DNA from: Auanema rhodensis
Taxonomy: Eukaryota; Nematoda; Chromadorea; Rhabditida; Rhabditidae
Length of the DNA stretch: 64,000 nt
Assembly: GCA_964057225.1 (NCBI GenBank)
Contig: OZ059895.1
Span: 1,178,001 to 1,242,000, forward strand
Direction of reading: 5' to 3'
How positions within the stretch are numbered: position 1 is the first letter of the stretch; each line of letters starts with the position of its first letter. Position numbers and translations under genes: made by a program. This document shows positions 26,679-40,700 of the stretch, piece by piece. The notes under the pieces are model-generated. The model had not been told where the DNA came from. It worked only from the letters and a program-made list of their open reading frames with translations, and searched no databases.

Positions 26679-28425
26679 TTTCGTTGAATAACATTGTCCA
26701 TCGTCTTTGCCTTGAAAAAAGGAATCTAAAAACATCTACTTTTTGCTAAATTATTTTGAAATTTTTCGAAAAAATTTTTGTCAAAATGTTTTTGGAAGCA
26801 ATGTTGAGTGTACATGGAAACTCAACATACACTAATGCATCATTTTTCAAACGATCATAACTAATTTTTGTATTAAGCGTTTCTCAATGTAGTATAGTGC
26901 ATTCGATGCGGTATTTTAAGCTGCGTCGATCTGTGTTATCAGATTTGCGCTAGCTTAAAAATGCACCGATATATCAACTGATATAAGTTCACACTTATAT
27001 CCTCGATTTTCACCCTGAAGAAATAATTTTTTCGTTGAATAACATTGTCCATCGTCTTTGCCTTGAAAAAAGGAATCTAAAAACATCTACTTTTTGCTAA
27101 ATTATTTTGAAATTTTTCGAAAAAATTTTTGTCAAAATGTTTTTGGAAGCAATGTTGAGTGTACATGGAAACTCAACATACACTAATGCATCATTTTTCA
27201 AACGATCATAACTAATTCTTGTATTAAGCGTTTCTCAATGTAGTATAGTGCATTCGATGCGGATTTTTAAGCTGCGTCGATCTGTGTTATCAGATTTGCG
27301 CTAGCTTAAAAATGCACCGAGATATCAACTGATATAAGTTCACACTTATATCCTCGATTTTCACCCTGAAGAATTAATTTTTTCGTTGAATAACATTGTC
27401 CATCGTCTTTGCCTTGAAAAAAGGAATCTAAAAACATCTACTTTTTGCTAAATTATTTTGAAATTTTTCGAAAAAATTTTTGTCAAAATGTTTTTGGAAG
27501 CAATGTTGAGTGTACATGGAAACTCAACATACACTAATGCATCATTTTTTCAAACGATCATAACTAATTTTTGTATTAAGCGTTTCTCAATGTAGTATAG
27601 TGCATTCGATGCGGATTTTTAAGCTGCGTCGATCTGTGTTATCAGATTTGCGCTAGCTTAAAAATGCACCGAGATATCAACTGATATAAGTTCACACTTA
27701 TATCCTCGATTTTCACCCTGAAGAATTAATTTTTTCGTTGAATAACATTGTCCATCGTCTTTGCCTTAAAAAAAGGAATCTAAAAACATCTACTTTTTGC
27801 TAAATTATTTTGAAATTTTTCGAAAAAATTTTTGTCAAAATGTTTTTGGAAGCAATGTTGAGTGTACATGGAAACTCAACATACACTAATGCATCATTTT
27901 TCAAACGATCATAACTAATTTTTGTATTAAGCGTTTCTCAATGTAGTATAGTGCATTCGATGCGGATTTTTAAGCTGCGTCGATCTGTGTTATCAGATTT
28001 GCGCTAGCTTAAAAATGCACCGAGATATCAACTTATATAAGTTCACACTTATATCCTCGATTTTCACCCTAAAGAATTAATTTTTTCGTTGAATAACATT
28101 GTCCATCGTCTTTGCCTTGAAAAAAGGAATCCAAAAACATTTACTTTTTGCTAAATTATATTGAAATTTTTCGAAAAAATTTTTGTCAAAATGTTTTTGG
28201 AAGCAATGTTGAGTGTACATGGAAACTCAACATACACTAATGCATCATTTTTCAAACGATCATAACTAATTCTTGTATTAAGCGTTTCTCAATGTAGTAT
28301 AGTGCATTCGATGCGGATTTTTAAGCTGCGTCGATCTGTGTTATCAGATTTGCGCTAGCTTAAAAATGCACCGAGATATCAACTGATATAAGTTCACACT
28401 TATATCCTCGATTTTCACCCTGAAG
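26679..28425 (+). repeat. Tail of block A, cut at the orientation switch
   Basis: Five monomers (the last incomplete) repeat the start of the 6-monomer unit: GCGGTATTTT/GATATATC; AATTCTTGTA; T insertion (27546); CCTTAAAAAAAGG with CTTATATAAG and CCCTAAAG; ATCCAAAAACATTTAC with TTATATTG and AATTCTTGTA. The sequence stops at CACCCTGAAG (coordinate 342) and continues as reverse-orientation satellite. Confidence 0.8.
28424..28425. other. Orientation switch 1 (head-to-head join, AG overlap)
   Basis: Forward satellite ending CACCCTGAAG (coordinate 342) joins reverse satellite starting AGCTTAAAAATACACATCG (coordinate 244). The two parents share only AG at the join. No inserted base, target-site duplication or transposon end is seen. 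The forward strand's own coordinate 244 lies at 28327, so the arms of the local inverted repeat are separated by about 96 bp. The first reverse monomer is type I, while the last forward ones are type II, so variants do not mirror across this join. Confidence 0.9.
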
Positions 28426-28667
28426 CTTAAAAATACACATCGATTGCACTATACTACATTGAGAAACGCTTAATACAAAAATTAGTTATGATCGTTTGAA
28501 AAATGATGCATTAGTGTATGTTGAGTTTCCATGTACACTCAACATTGCTTCCAAAAACATTTTGACAAAAATTTTTTCGAAAAATTTCAGAATAATTTAG
28601 CAAAAAGTAGATGTTTTTAGATTCCTTTTTTCAAGGCAAAGACGATGGACAATGTTATTCAACGAAA

Positions 28668-31124
28668 AAATTAATTCTTCAGGATGAAAATCGAGGATAT
28701 AAGTGTGAACTTATATCAGTTGATATCTCGGTGCATTTTTAAGCTAGCTCAAATCTGATAACACAGATCGACGCAGCTTAAAAATCCGCATCGAATGCAC
28801 TATACTACATTGAGAAACGCTTAATACAAAAATTAGTTATGATCGTTTGAAAAATGATGCATTAGTGTATGTTGAGTTTCCATGTACACTCAACATTGCT
28901 TCCAAAAACATTTTGACAAAAATTTTTTCGAAAAATTTCAGAATAATTTAGCAAAAAGTAGATGTTTTTAGATTCCTTTTTTCAAGGCAAAGACGATGGA
29001 CAATGTTATTCAACGAAAAAATTAATTCTTCAGGGTGAAAATCGAGGATATAAGTGTGAACTTATATCAGTTGATATCTCGGTGCATTTTTAAGCTAGAG
29101 CAAATCTGATAACACAGAACGACGCAGCTTAAAAATCCGCATCGAATGCACTATACTACATTGAGAAACGCTTAATACAAAAATTAGTTATGATCGTTTG
29201 AAAAATGATGCATTAGTGTATGTTGAGTTTCCATGTACACTCAACATTGCTTCCAAAAACATTTTGACAAAAATTTTTTCGAAAAATTTCTAAATAATTT
29301 AGCAAAAAGTAGATGTTTTTAGATTCCTTTTTTCAAGGCAAAGACGATGGACAATGTTATTCAACGAAAAACTTAATTCTTCAGGGTGAAAATCGAGGAT
29401 ATAATTGTGAACTTATATCAGTTGATATCTCGGTGCATTTTTAAGCTAGCGCAAATCTGATAACACAGATCGACGCAGCTTAAAAATACACATCGATTGC
29501 ACTATACTACATTGAGAAACGCTTAATACAAAAATTAGTTATGATCGTTTGAAAAATGATGCATTAGTGTATGTTGAGTTTCCATGTACACTCAACATTG
29601 CTTCCAAAAACATTTTGACAAAAATTTTTTCGAAAAATTTCAGAATAATTTAGCAAAAAGTAGATGTTTTTAGATTCCTTTTTTCAAGGCAAAGACGATG
29701 GACAATGTTATTCAACGAAAAAATTAATTCTTCAGGGTGAAAATCGAGGATATAAGTGTGAACTTATATCAGTTGATATCTCGGTGCATTTTTAAGCTAG
29801 CGCAAATCTGATAACACAGAACGACGCAGCTTAAAAATCCGCATCGAATGCACTATACTACATTGAGAAACGCTTAATACAAAAATTAGTTATGATCGTT
29901 TGAAAAATGATGCATTAGTGTATGATGAGTTTCCATGTACACTCAACATTGCTTCCAAAAACATTTTGACAAAAATTTTTTCGAAAAATTTCAAAATAAT
30001 TTAGCAAAAAGTAGATGTTTTTAGATTCTTTTTTTCAAGGCAAAGACGATGGACAATGTTATTCAACGAAAAAATTAATTCTTCAGGGTGAAAATCGAGG
30101 ATATAAGTGTGAACTTATATCAGTTGATATCTCGGTGCATTTTTAAGCTAGCTCAAATCTGATAACACAGATCGACGCAGCTTAAAAATCCGCATCGAAT
30201 GCACTATACTACATTGAGAAACGCTTAATACAAAAATTAGTTATGATCGTTTGAAAAATGATGCATTAGTGTATGTTGAGTTTCCATGTACACTCAACAT
30301 TGCTTCCAAAAACATTTTGACAAAAATTTTTTCGAAAAATTTCAGAATAATTTAGCAAAAAGTAGATGTTTTTAGATTCCTTTTTTCAAGGCAAAGACGA
30401 TGGACAATGTTATTCAACGAAAAAATTAATTCTTCAGGGTGAAAATCGAGGATATAAGTGTGAACTTATATCAGTTGATATCTCGGTGCATTTTTAAGCT
30501 AGCGCAAATCTGATAACACAGAACGACGCAGCTTAAAAATCCGCATCGAATGCACTATACTACATTGAGAAACGCTTAATACAAAAATTAGTTATGATCG
30601 TTTGAAAAATGATGCATTAGTGTATGTTGAGTTTCCATGTACACTCAACATTGCTTCCAAAAACATTTTGACAAAAATTTTTTCGAAAAATTTCTAAATA
30701 ATTTAGCAAAAAGTAGATGTTTTTAGATTCCTTTTTTCAAGGCAAAGACGATGGACAATGTTATTCAACGAAAAACTTAATTCTTCAGGGTGAAAATCGA
30801 GGATATAATTGTGAACTTATATCAGTTGATATCTCGGTGCATTTTTAAGCTAGCGCAAATCTGATAACACAGATCGACGCAGCTTAAAAATACACATCGA
30901 TTGCACTATACTACATTGAGAAACGCTTAATACAAAAATTAGTTATGATCGTTTGAAAAATGATGCATTAGTGTATGTTGAGTTTCCATGTACACTCAAC
31001 ATTGCTTCCAAAAACATTTTGACAAAAATTTTTTCGAAAAATTTCAGAATAATTTAGCAAAAAGTAGATGTTTTTAGATTCTTTTTTTCAAAGCAAAGAC
31101 GATGGACATTGTTATTCAACGAAA
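28668..31124 (-). repeat. Type I-like 4-monomer repeat at left of block B (1404 bp)
   Basis: Monomers 28668-29720 match 30072-31124 at a shift of four monomers. The order is a CTAGCTCAAA copy; a copy with CAGAACGAC and TTTCTAAATAA; and a copy with AAACTTAATTC, ATATAATTGTG and the block TACACATCGATTGC. The last block also opens block B at 28432. Copy 1 of the window (1-350) shares the complement of the AACGAC change (GTCGTTCTG), tying this block to the left end of block A. Confidence 0.7.
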
Positions 31125-31826
31125 AAATTAATTCTTCAGGGTGAAAATCGAGGATATAAGTGTGAACTTATATCAGTTGATATCTCGGTGCATTTTTAAG
31201 CTAGCGCAAATTTGATAACACAGATCGACGCAGCTTAAAAATCCGCATCGAATGCACTATACTACATTGAGAAACGCTTAATACAAAAATTAGTTATGAT
31301 CGTTTGAAAAATGATGCATTAGTGTATGTTGAGTTTCCATGTACACTCAACATTGCTTCCAAAAACATTTTGACAAAAATTTTTTCGAAAAATTTCAGAA
31401 TAATTTAGCAAAAAGTAGATGTTTTCAGATTCCTTTTTTCAAGGTAAAGACGATGGACAATGTTATTCAACGAAAAAATTAATTCTTCAGGGTGAAAATC
31501 GAGGATATAAGTGTGAACTTATATCAGTTGATATCTCGGTGCATTTTTAAGCTAGCTCAAATCTGATAACACAGATCGACGCAGCTTAAAAATCCGCATC
31601 GAATGCACTATACAACATTGAGAAACGCTTAATACAAAAATTAGTTATGATCGTTTGAAAAATGATGCATTAGTGTATGTTGAGTTTCCATGTACACTCA
31701 ACATTGCTTCCAAAAACATTTTGACAAAAATTTTTTCGAAAAATTTCAGAATAATTTAGCAAAAAGTAGATGTTTTTAGATTCCTTTTTTCAAGGTAAAG
31801 ACGATGGACAATGTTATTCAACGAAA

Positions 31827-33230
31827 AAATTAATTCTTCAGGGTGAAAATCGAGGATATAAGTGTGAACTTATATCAGTTGATATCTCGGTGCATTTTTA
31901 AGCTAGCGCAAATTTGATAACACAGATCGACGCAGCTTAAAAATCCGCATCGAATGCACTATACTACATTGAGAAACGCTTAAAACAAAAATTAGTTATG
32001 ATCGTTTGAAAAATGATGCATTAGTGTATGTTGAGTTTCCATGTACACTCAACATTGCTTCCAAAAACATTTTGACAAAAATTTTTTCGAAAAATTTCAG
32101 AATAATTTAGCAAAAAGTAGATGTTTTTAGATTCCTTTTTTCAAGGTAAAGACGATGGACAATGTTATTCAACGAAAAAATTAATTCTTCAGGGTGAAAA
32201 TCGAGGATATAAGTGTGAACTTATATCAGTTGATATCTCGGTGCATTTTTAAGCTAGCTCAAATCTGATAACACAGATCGACCCAGCTTAAAAATCCGCA
32301 TCGAATGCACTATACTACATTGAGAAACGCTTAATACAAAAATTAGTTATGATCGTTTGAAAAATGATGCATTAGTGTATGTTGAGTTTCCATGTACACT
32401 CAACATTGCTTCCAAAAACATTTTGACAAAAATTTTTTCGAAAAATTTCAAAATAATTTAGCAAAAAGTAGATGTTTTTAGATTCTTTTTTTCAAAGCAA
32501 AGACGATGGACATTGTTATTCAACGAAAAAATTAATTCTTCAGGGTGAAAATCGAGGATATAAGTGTGAACTTATATCAGTTGATATCTCGGTGCATTTT
32601 TAAGCTAGCGCAAATTTGATAACACAGATCGACGCAGCTTAAAAATCCGCATCGAATGCACTATACTACATTGAGAAACGCTTAAAACAAAAATTAGTTA
32701 TGATCGTTTGAAAAATGATGCATTAGTGTATGTTGAGTTTCCATGTACACTCAACATTGCTTCCAAAAACATTTTGACAAAAATTTTTTCGAAAAATTTC
32801 AGAATAATTTAGCAAAAAGTAGATGTTTTTAGATTCCTTTTTTCAAGGTAAAGACGATGGACAATGTTATTCAACGAAAAAATTAATTCTTCAGGGTGAA
32901 AATCGAGGATATAAGTGTGAACTTATATCAGTTGATATCTCGGTGCATTTTTAAGCTAGCTCAAATCTGATAACACAGATCGACCCAGCTTAAAAATCCG
33001 CATCGAATGCACTATACTACATTGAGAAACGCTTAATACAAAAATTAGTTATGATCGTTTGAAAAATGATGCATTAGTGTATGTTGAGTTTCCATGTACA
33101 CTCAACATTGCTTCCAAAAACATTTTGACAAAAATTTTTTCGAAAAATTTCAAAATAATTTAGCAAAAAGTAGATGTTTTTAGATTCTTTTTTTCAAAGC
33201 AAAGACGATGGACATTGTTATTCAACGAAA
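31827..33230 (-). repeat. Two tandem dimers (702 bp each), type I-like
   Basis: The dimers are 31827-32528 and 32529-33230. Each pairs an ACCTTG/TTATTCTG/TTGTTTTAAGC monomer (TAAAACAAAA at 31982 and 32684) with a GCTTTG/CTGGGTCG monomer (GACCCAGC at 32280 and 32982). The same markers occur separately in block A around 7722-8774. The next monomer left carries the ATGTTGTATAG marker (31612), also found next to this series in block A. Confidence 0.75.
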
Positions 33231-36200
33231 AAATTAATTCTTCAGGGTGAAAATCGAGGATATAAGTGTGAACTTATATCAGTTGATATCTCGGTGCATT
33301 TTTAAGCTAGCGCAAATCTGATAACACAGATCGACGCAGCTTAAAAATCCGCATCGAATGCACTATACTACATTGAGAAACGCTTAATACAAAAATTAGT
33401 TATGATCGTTTGAAAAATGATGCATTAGTGTATGTTGAGTTTCCATGTACACTCAACATTGCTTCCAAAAACATTTTGACAAAAATTTTTTCGAAAAATT
33501 TCAAAATAATTTAGCAAAAAGTAGATGTTTTTAGATTCCCTTTTTCAAGGCAAAGACGATGGACAATGTTATTCAACGAAAAAATTAATTCTTCAGGGTG
33601 AAAATCGAGGATATAAGTGTGAACTTATATCAGTTGATATCTCGGTGCATTTTTAAGCTAGCGCAAATCTGATAACACAGATCGACGCAGCTTAAAAATC
33701 CGCATCGAATGCACTATACTACATTGAGAAACGCTTAATACAAAAATTAGTTATGATCGTTTGAAAAATGATGCATTAGTGTATGTTGAGTTTCCATGTA
33801 CACTCAACATTGCTTCCAAAAACATTTTGACAAAAATTTTTTCGAAAAATTTCAAAATAATTTAGCAAAAAGTAGATGTTTTTAGATTCCTTTTTTCAAG
33901 GCAAAGACGATGGACAATGTTATTCAACGAAAAAATTAATTCTTCAGGGTGAAAATCGAGGATATAAGTGTGAACTTATATCAGTTGATATCTCGGTGCA
34001 TTTTTAAGCTAGCGCAAATCTGATAACACAGATCGACGCAGCTTAAAAATCCGCATCGAATGCACTATACTACATTGAGAAACGCTTAATACAAGAATTA
34101 GTTATGATCGTTTGAAAAATGATGCATTAGTGTATGTTGAGTTTCCATGTACACTCAACATTGCTTCCAAAAACATTTTGACAAAAATTTTTTCGAAAAA
34201 TTTCAAAATAATTTAGCAAAAAGTAGATGTTTTTAGATTCCTTTTTTCAAGGCAAAGACGATGGACAATGTTATTCAACGAAAAAATTATTTCTTCAGGG
34301 TGAAAATCGAGGATATAAGTGTGAACTTATATCAGTTGATATATCGGTGCATTTTTAAGCTAGCGCAAATCTGATAACACAGATCGACGCAGCTTAAAAT
34401 ACCGCATCGAATGCACTATATTACATTGAGAAACGCTTAATACAAAAATTAGTTATGATCGTTTGAAAAATGATGCATTAGTGTATGTTGAGTTTCCATG
34501 TACACTCAACATTGCTTCCAAAAACATTTTGACAAAAATTTTTTCGAAAAATTTCAAAATAATTTAGCAAAAAGTAGATGTTTTTAGATTCCTTTTTTCA
34601 AGGCAAAGACGATGGACAATGTTATTCAACGAAAAAATTAATTCTTCAGGGTGAAAATCGAGGATATAAGTGTGAACTTATATCAGTTGATATCTCGGTG
34701 CATTTTTAAGCTAGCGCAAATCTGATAACACAGATCGACGCAGCTTAAAAATCCGCATCGAATGCACTATACTACATTGAGAAACGCTTAATACAAAAAT
34801 TAGTTATGATCGTTTGAAAAAATGATGCATTAGTGTATGTTGAGTTTCCATGTACACTCAACATTGCTTCCAAAAACATTTTGACAAAAATTTTTTCGAA
34901 AAATTTCAAAATAATTTAGCAAAAAGTAGATGTTTTTGGATTCCTTTTTTCAAGGCAAAGACGATGGACAATGTTATTCAACGAAAAAATTAATTCTTTA
35001 GGGTGAAAATCGAGGATATAAGTGTGAACTTATATAAGTTGATATATCGGTGCATTTTTAAGCTAGCGCAAATCTGATAACACAGATCGACGCAGCTTAA
35101 AATACCGCATCGAATGCACTATACTACATTGAGAAACGCTTAATACAAAAATTAGTTATGATCGTTTGAAAAATGATGCATTAGTGTATGTTGAGTTTCC
35201 ATGTACACTCAACATTGCTTCCAAAAACATTTTGACAAAAATTTTTTCGAAAAATTTCAAAATAATTTAGCAAAAAGTAGATGTTTTTAGATTCCTTTTT
35301 CCAAGGCAAAGACGATGGACAATGTTATTCAACGAAAAAATTAATTCTTCAGGGTGAAAATCGAGGATATAAGTGTGAACTTATATCAGTTGATATCTCG
35401 GTGCATTTTTAAGCTAGCGCAAATCTGATAACACAGATCGACGCAGCTTAAAAATCCGCATCAAATGCACTATACTACATTGAGAAACGCTTAATACAAA
35501 AATTAGTTATGATCGTTTGAAAAATGATGCATTAGTGTATGTTGAGTTTCCATGTACACTCAACATTGCTTCCAAAAACATTTTGACAAAAATTTTTTCG
35601 AAAAATTTCAAAATAATTTAGCAAAAAGTAGATGTTTTTGGATTCCTTTTTTCAAGGCAAAGACGATGGACAATGTTATTCAACAAAAAAATTAATTCTT
35701 CAGGGTGAAAATCGAGGATATAAGTGTGAACTTATATCAGTTGATATCTCGGTGCATTTTTAAGCTAGCGCAAATCTGATAACACAGATCGACGCAGCTT
35801 AAAAATCCGCATCGAATGCACTATACTACATTGAGAAACGCTTAATACAAGAATTAGTTATGATCGTTTGAAAAATGATGCATTAGTGTATGTTGAGTTT
35901 CCATGTACACTCAACATTGCTTCCAAAAACATTTTGACAAAAATTTTTTCGAAAAATTTCAATATAATTTAGCAAAAAGTAAATGTTTTTGGATTCCTTT
36001 TTTCAAGGCAAAGACGATGGACAATGTTATTCAACGAAAAAATTAATTCTTTAGGGTGAAAATCGAGGATATAAGTGTGAACTTATATAAGTTGATATCT
36101 CGGTGCATTTTTAAGCTAGCGCAAATCTGATAACACAGATCGACGCAGCTTAAAAATCCGCATCGAATGCACTATACTACATTGAGAAACGCTTAATACA

Positions 36201-37795
36201 AAAATTAGTTATGATCGTTTGAAAAATGATGCATTAGTGTATGTTGAGTTTCCATGTACACTCAACATTGCTTCCAAAAACATTTTGACAAAAATTTTTT
36301 CGAAAAATTTCAAAATAATTTAGCAAAAAGTAGATGTTTTTAGATTCCTTTTTTCAAGGCAAAGACGATGGACAATGTTATTCAACGAAAAAATTAATTC
36401 TTCAGGGTGAAAATCGAGGATATAAGTGTGAACTTATATCAGTTGATATCTCGGTGCATTTTTAAGCTAGCGCAAATCTGATAACACAGATCGACGCAGC
36501 TTAAAAATCCGCATTGAATGCACTATACTACATTGAGAAACGCTTAATACAAAAATTAGTTATGATCGTTTGAAAAAATGATGCATTAGTGTATGTTGAG
36601 TTTCCATGTACACTCAACATTGCTTCCAAAAACATTTTGACAAAAATTTTTTCGAAAAATTTCAAAATAATTTAGCAAAAAGTAGATGTTTTTAGATTCC
36701 TTTTTTCAAGGCAAAGACGATGGACAATGTTATTCAACGAAAAAATTAATTCTTCAGGGTGAAAATCGAGGATATAAGTGTGAACTTATATCAGTTGATA
36801 TCTCGGTGCATTTTTAAGCTAGCGCAAATCTGATAACACAGATCGACGCAGCTTAAAAATCCGCATCGAATGCACTATACTACATTGAGAAACGCTTAAT
36901 ACAAGAATTAGTTATGATCGTTTGAAAAATGATGCATTAGTGTATGTTGAGTTTCCATGTACACTCAACATTGCTTCCAAAAACATTTTGACAAAAATTT
37001 TTTCGAAAAATTTCAAAATAATTTAGCAAAAAGTAGATGTTTTTAGATTCCTTTTTTCAAGGCAAAGACGATGGACAATGTTATTCAACGAAAAAATTAT
37101 TTCTTCAGGGTGAAAATCGAGGATATAAGTGTGAACTTATATCAGTTGATATATCGGTGCATTTTTAAGCTAGCGCAAATCTGATAACACAGATCGACGC
37201 AGCTTAAAATACCGCATCGAATGCACTATACTACATTGAGAAACGCTTAATACAAAAATTAGTTATGATCGTTTGAAAAATGATGCATTAGTGTATGTTG
37301 AGTTTCCATGTACACTCAACATTGCTTCCAAAAACATTTTGACAAAAATTTTTTCGAAAAATTTCAAAATAATTTAGCAAAAAGTAGATGTTTTTAGATT
37401 CCTTTTTTCAAGGCAAAGACGATGGACAATGTTATTCAACGAAAAAATTAATTCTTCAGGGTGAAAATCGAGGATATAAGTGTGAACTTATATCAGTTGA
37501 TATCTCGGTGCATTTTTAAGCTAGCGCAAATCTGATAACACAGATCGACGCAGCTTAAAAATCCGCATCGAATGCACTATACTACATTGAGAAACGCTTA
37601 ATACAAGAATTAGTTATGATCGTTTGAAAAATGATGCATTAGTGTATGTTGAGTTTCCATGTACACTCAACATTGCTTCCAAAAACATTTTGACAAAAAT
37701 TTTTTCGAAAAATTTCAAAATAATTTAGCAAAAAGTAGATGTTTTTAGATTCCTTTTTTCGAGGCAAAGACGATGGACAATGTTATTCAACGAAA
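33231..37795 (-). repeat. Inverted copy of 18604-23168
   Basis: Read left to right, the complements appear at: GATTCCCTTTTTC (33535), ACAAGAATT (34092), AAATTATTTC (34287), ATACCGC and CTATATTAC (34400-34421), the extra A (34815), TTTAGGGTG (34997), ATTCCTTTTTCCAAGG (35294), GCATCAAATGC (35460), CAACAAAAAAATT (35682), CAATATAAT (35961), TTTAGGGTG (36051), the second extra A (36575), and TTCGAGGC (37759). The length, 4565 bp, equals the partner exactly. One difference I saw is GCATTGAATGC at 36511, absent from the partner monomer. Confidence 0.85.
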
Positions 37796-40700
37796 AAATT
37801 AATTCTTCAGGGTGAAAATCGAGGATATAAGTGTGAACTTATATCAGTTGATATCTCGGTGCATTTTTAAGCTAGCGCAAATCTGATAACACAGATCGAC
37901 GCAGCTTAAAAATCCGCATCGAATGCACTATACTACATTGAGAAACGCTTAATACAAAAATTAGTTATGATCGTTAGAAAAATGATGCATTAGTGTATGT
38001 TGAGTTTCCATGTACACTCAACATTGCTTCCAAAAACATTTTGACAAAAATTTTTTCGAAAAATTTCAAAATAATTTAGCAAAAAGTAGATGTTTTTAGA
38101 TTTCTTTTTTCAAGGCAAAGACGATGGACAATGTTATTCAACGAAAAAATTAATTCTTCAGGGTGAAAATCGAGGATATAAGTGTGAACTTATATCAGTT
38201 GATATCTCGGTGCATTTTTAAGCTAGCGCAAATCTGATAACACAGATCGACGCAGCTTAAAAATCCGCATCGAATGCACTATACTACATTGAGAAACGCT
38301 TAATACAAAAATTAGTTATGATCGTTTGAAAAATGATGCATTAGTGTATGTTGAGTTTCCATGTACACTCAACATTGCTTCCAAAAACATTTTGACAAAA
38401 ATTTTTTCGAAAAATTTCAAAATAATTTAGCAAAAAGTAGATGTTTTTAGATTCCTTTTTTCGAGGCAAAGACGATGGACAATGTTATTCAACGAAAAAA
38501 TTAATTCTTCAGGGTGAAAATCGAGGATATAAGTGTGAACTTATATCAGTTGATATCTCGGTGCATTTTTAAGCTAGCGCAAATCTGATAACACAGATCG
38601 ACGCAGCTTAAAAATCCGCATCGAATGCACTATACTACATTGAGAAACGCTTAATACAAAAATTAGTTATGATCGTTTGAAAAATGATGCATTAGTGTAT
38701 GTTGAGTTTCCATGTACACTCAACATTGCTTCCAAAAACATTTTGACAAAAATTTTTTCGAAAAATTTCAAAATAATTTAGCAAAAAGTAGATGTTTTTA
38801 GATTTCCTTTTTCAAGGCAAAGACGATGGACAATGTTATTCAACGAAAAAATTAATTCTTCAGGGTGAAAATCGAGGATATAAGTGTGAACTTATATCAG
38901 TTGATATCTCGGTGCATTTTTAAGCTAGCGCAAATCTGATAACACAGATCGACGCAGCTTAAAAATCCGCATCGAATGCACTATACTACATTGAGAAACG
39001 CTTAATACAAAAATTAGTTATGATCGTTTGAAAAATGATGCATTAGTGTATGTTGAGTTTCCATGTACACTCAACATTGCTTCCAAAAACATTTTGACAA
39101 AAATTTTTTCGAAAAATTTCAAAATAATTTAGCAAAAAGTAGATGTTTTTAGATTCCTTTTTTCAAGGCAAAGACGATGGACAATGTTATTCAACGAAAA
39201 AATTAATTCTTCAGGGTGAAAATCGAGGATATAAGTGTGAACTTATATCAGTTGATATCTCGGTGCATTTTTAAGCTAGCGCAAATCTGATAACACAGAT
39301 CGACGCAGCTTAAAAATCCGCATCGAATGCACTATACTACATTGAGAAACGCTTAATACAAGAATTAGTTATGATCGTTTGAAAAATGATGCATTAGTGT
39401 ATGTTGAGTTTCCATGTACACTCAACATTGCTTCCAAAAACATTTTGACAAAAATTTTTTCGAAAAATTTCAAAATAATTTAGCAAAAAGTAGATGTTTT
39501 TAGATTCCTTTTTTCAAGGCAAAGACGATGGACAATGTTATTCAACGAAAAAATTATTTCTTCAGGGTGAAAATCGAGGATATAAGTGTGAACTTATATC
39601 AGTTGATATCTCGGTGCATTTTTAAGCTAGCGCAAATCTGATAACACAGATCGACGCAGCTTAAAAATCCGCGTCGAATGCACTATATTACATTGAGAAA
39701 CGCTTAATACAAGAATTAGTTATGATCGTTTGAAAAATGATGCATTAGTGTATGTTGAGTTTCCATGTACACTCAACATTGCTTCCAAAAACATTTTGAC
39801 AAAAATTTTTTCGAAAAATTTCAAAATAATTTAGCAAAAAGTAGATGTTTTTAGATTCCTTTTTTCAAGGCAAAGACGATGGACAATGTTATTCAACGAA
39901 AAAATTATTTCTTCAGGGTGAAAATCGAGGATATAAGTGTGAACTTATATCAGTTGATATATCGGTGCATTTTTAAGCTAGCGCAAATCTGATAACACAG
40001 ATCGACGCAGCTTAAAATACCGCATCGAATGCACTATATTACATTGAGAAACGCTTAATACAAAAATTAGTTATGATCGTTTGAAAAATGATGCATTAGT
40101 GTATGTTGAGTTTCCATGTACACTCAACATTGCTTCCAAAAACATTTTGACAAAAATTTTTTCGAAAAATTTCAAAATAATTTAGCAAAAAGTAGATGTT
40201 TTTAGATTCCTTTTTTCAAGGCAAAGACGATGGACAATGTTATTCAACGAAAAAATTAATTCTTCAGGGTGAAAATCGAGGATATAAGTGTGAACTTATA
40301 TCAGTTGATATCTCGGTGCATTTTTAAGCTAGCGCAAATCTGATAACACAAATCGACGCAGCTTAAAAATCCGCATCGAATGCACTATACTACATTGAGA
40401 AACGCTTAATACAAAAATTAGTTATGATCGTTTGAAAAATGATGCATTAGTGTATGTTGAGTTTCCATGTACACTCAACATTGCTTCCAAAAACATTTTG
40501 ACAAAAATTTTTTCGAAAAATTTCAAAATAATTTAGCAAAAAGTAGATGTTTTTGGATTCCTTTTTTCAAGGCAAAGACGATGGACAATGTTATTCAACG
40601 AAAAAATTAATTCTTCAGGGTGAAAATCGAGGATATAAGTGTGAACTTATATCAGTTGATATCTCGGTGCATTTTTAAGCTAGCGCAAATCTGATAACAC

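Larger units (their letters stand above)
1..28425 (+). repeat. Satellite array block A, 351-bp monomers, + orientation
   Basis: Tandem head-to-tail monomers with starts at 1, 351, 702, 1053 and so on. There are 80 full copies plus a last copy (start 28084) cut at monomer coordinate 342. The register holds exactly: 28084 lies 79 x 351 + 4 after 351, and the four extra bases are single T insertions in the run near 17712, 19822, 21570 and 27546. Copy 1 is 350 bp because it lacks a C in the GCCTTG site. Monomers 1-41 (to about 14390) mostly carry variants such as ACCTTG, TTATTCTGAA, AAATTTG and GAGCTAGC (type I). Monomers 42-81 lack these and carry GCGGTATTTT, GATATATC, GAAATAAT and AATTCTTGTA (type II). 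No reading frame stays open across monomers and no unique DNA interrupts the array. This is satellite DNA; a centromeric or pericentromeric location is inferred, not seen. Confidence 0.97.

Noticed and set aside
28400-28450. Transposon insertion or excision as the cause of the first orientation switch
   Set aside because: No terminal inverted repeats, target-site duplication or non-satellite bases are present; the join is satellite to satellite with a 2-bp overlap.
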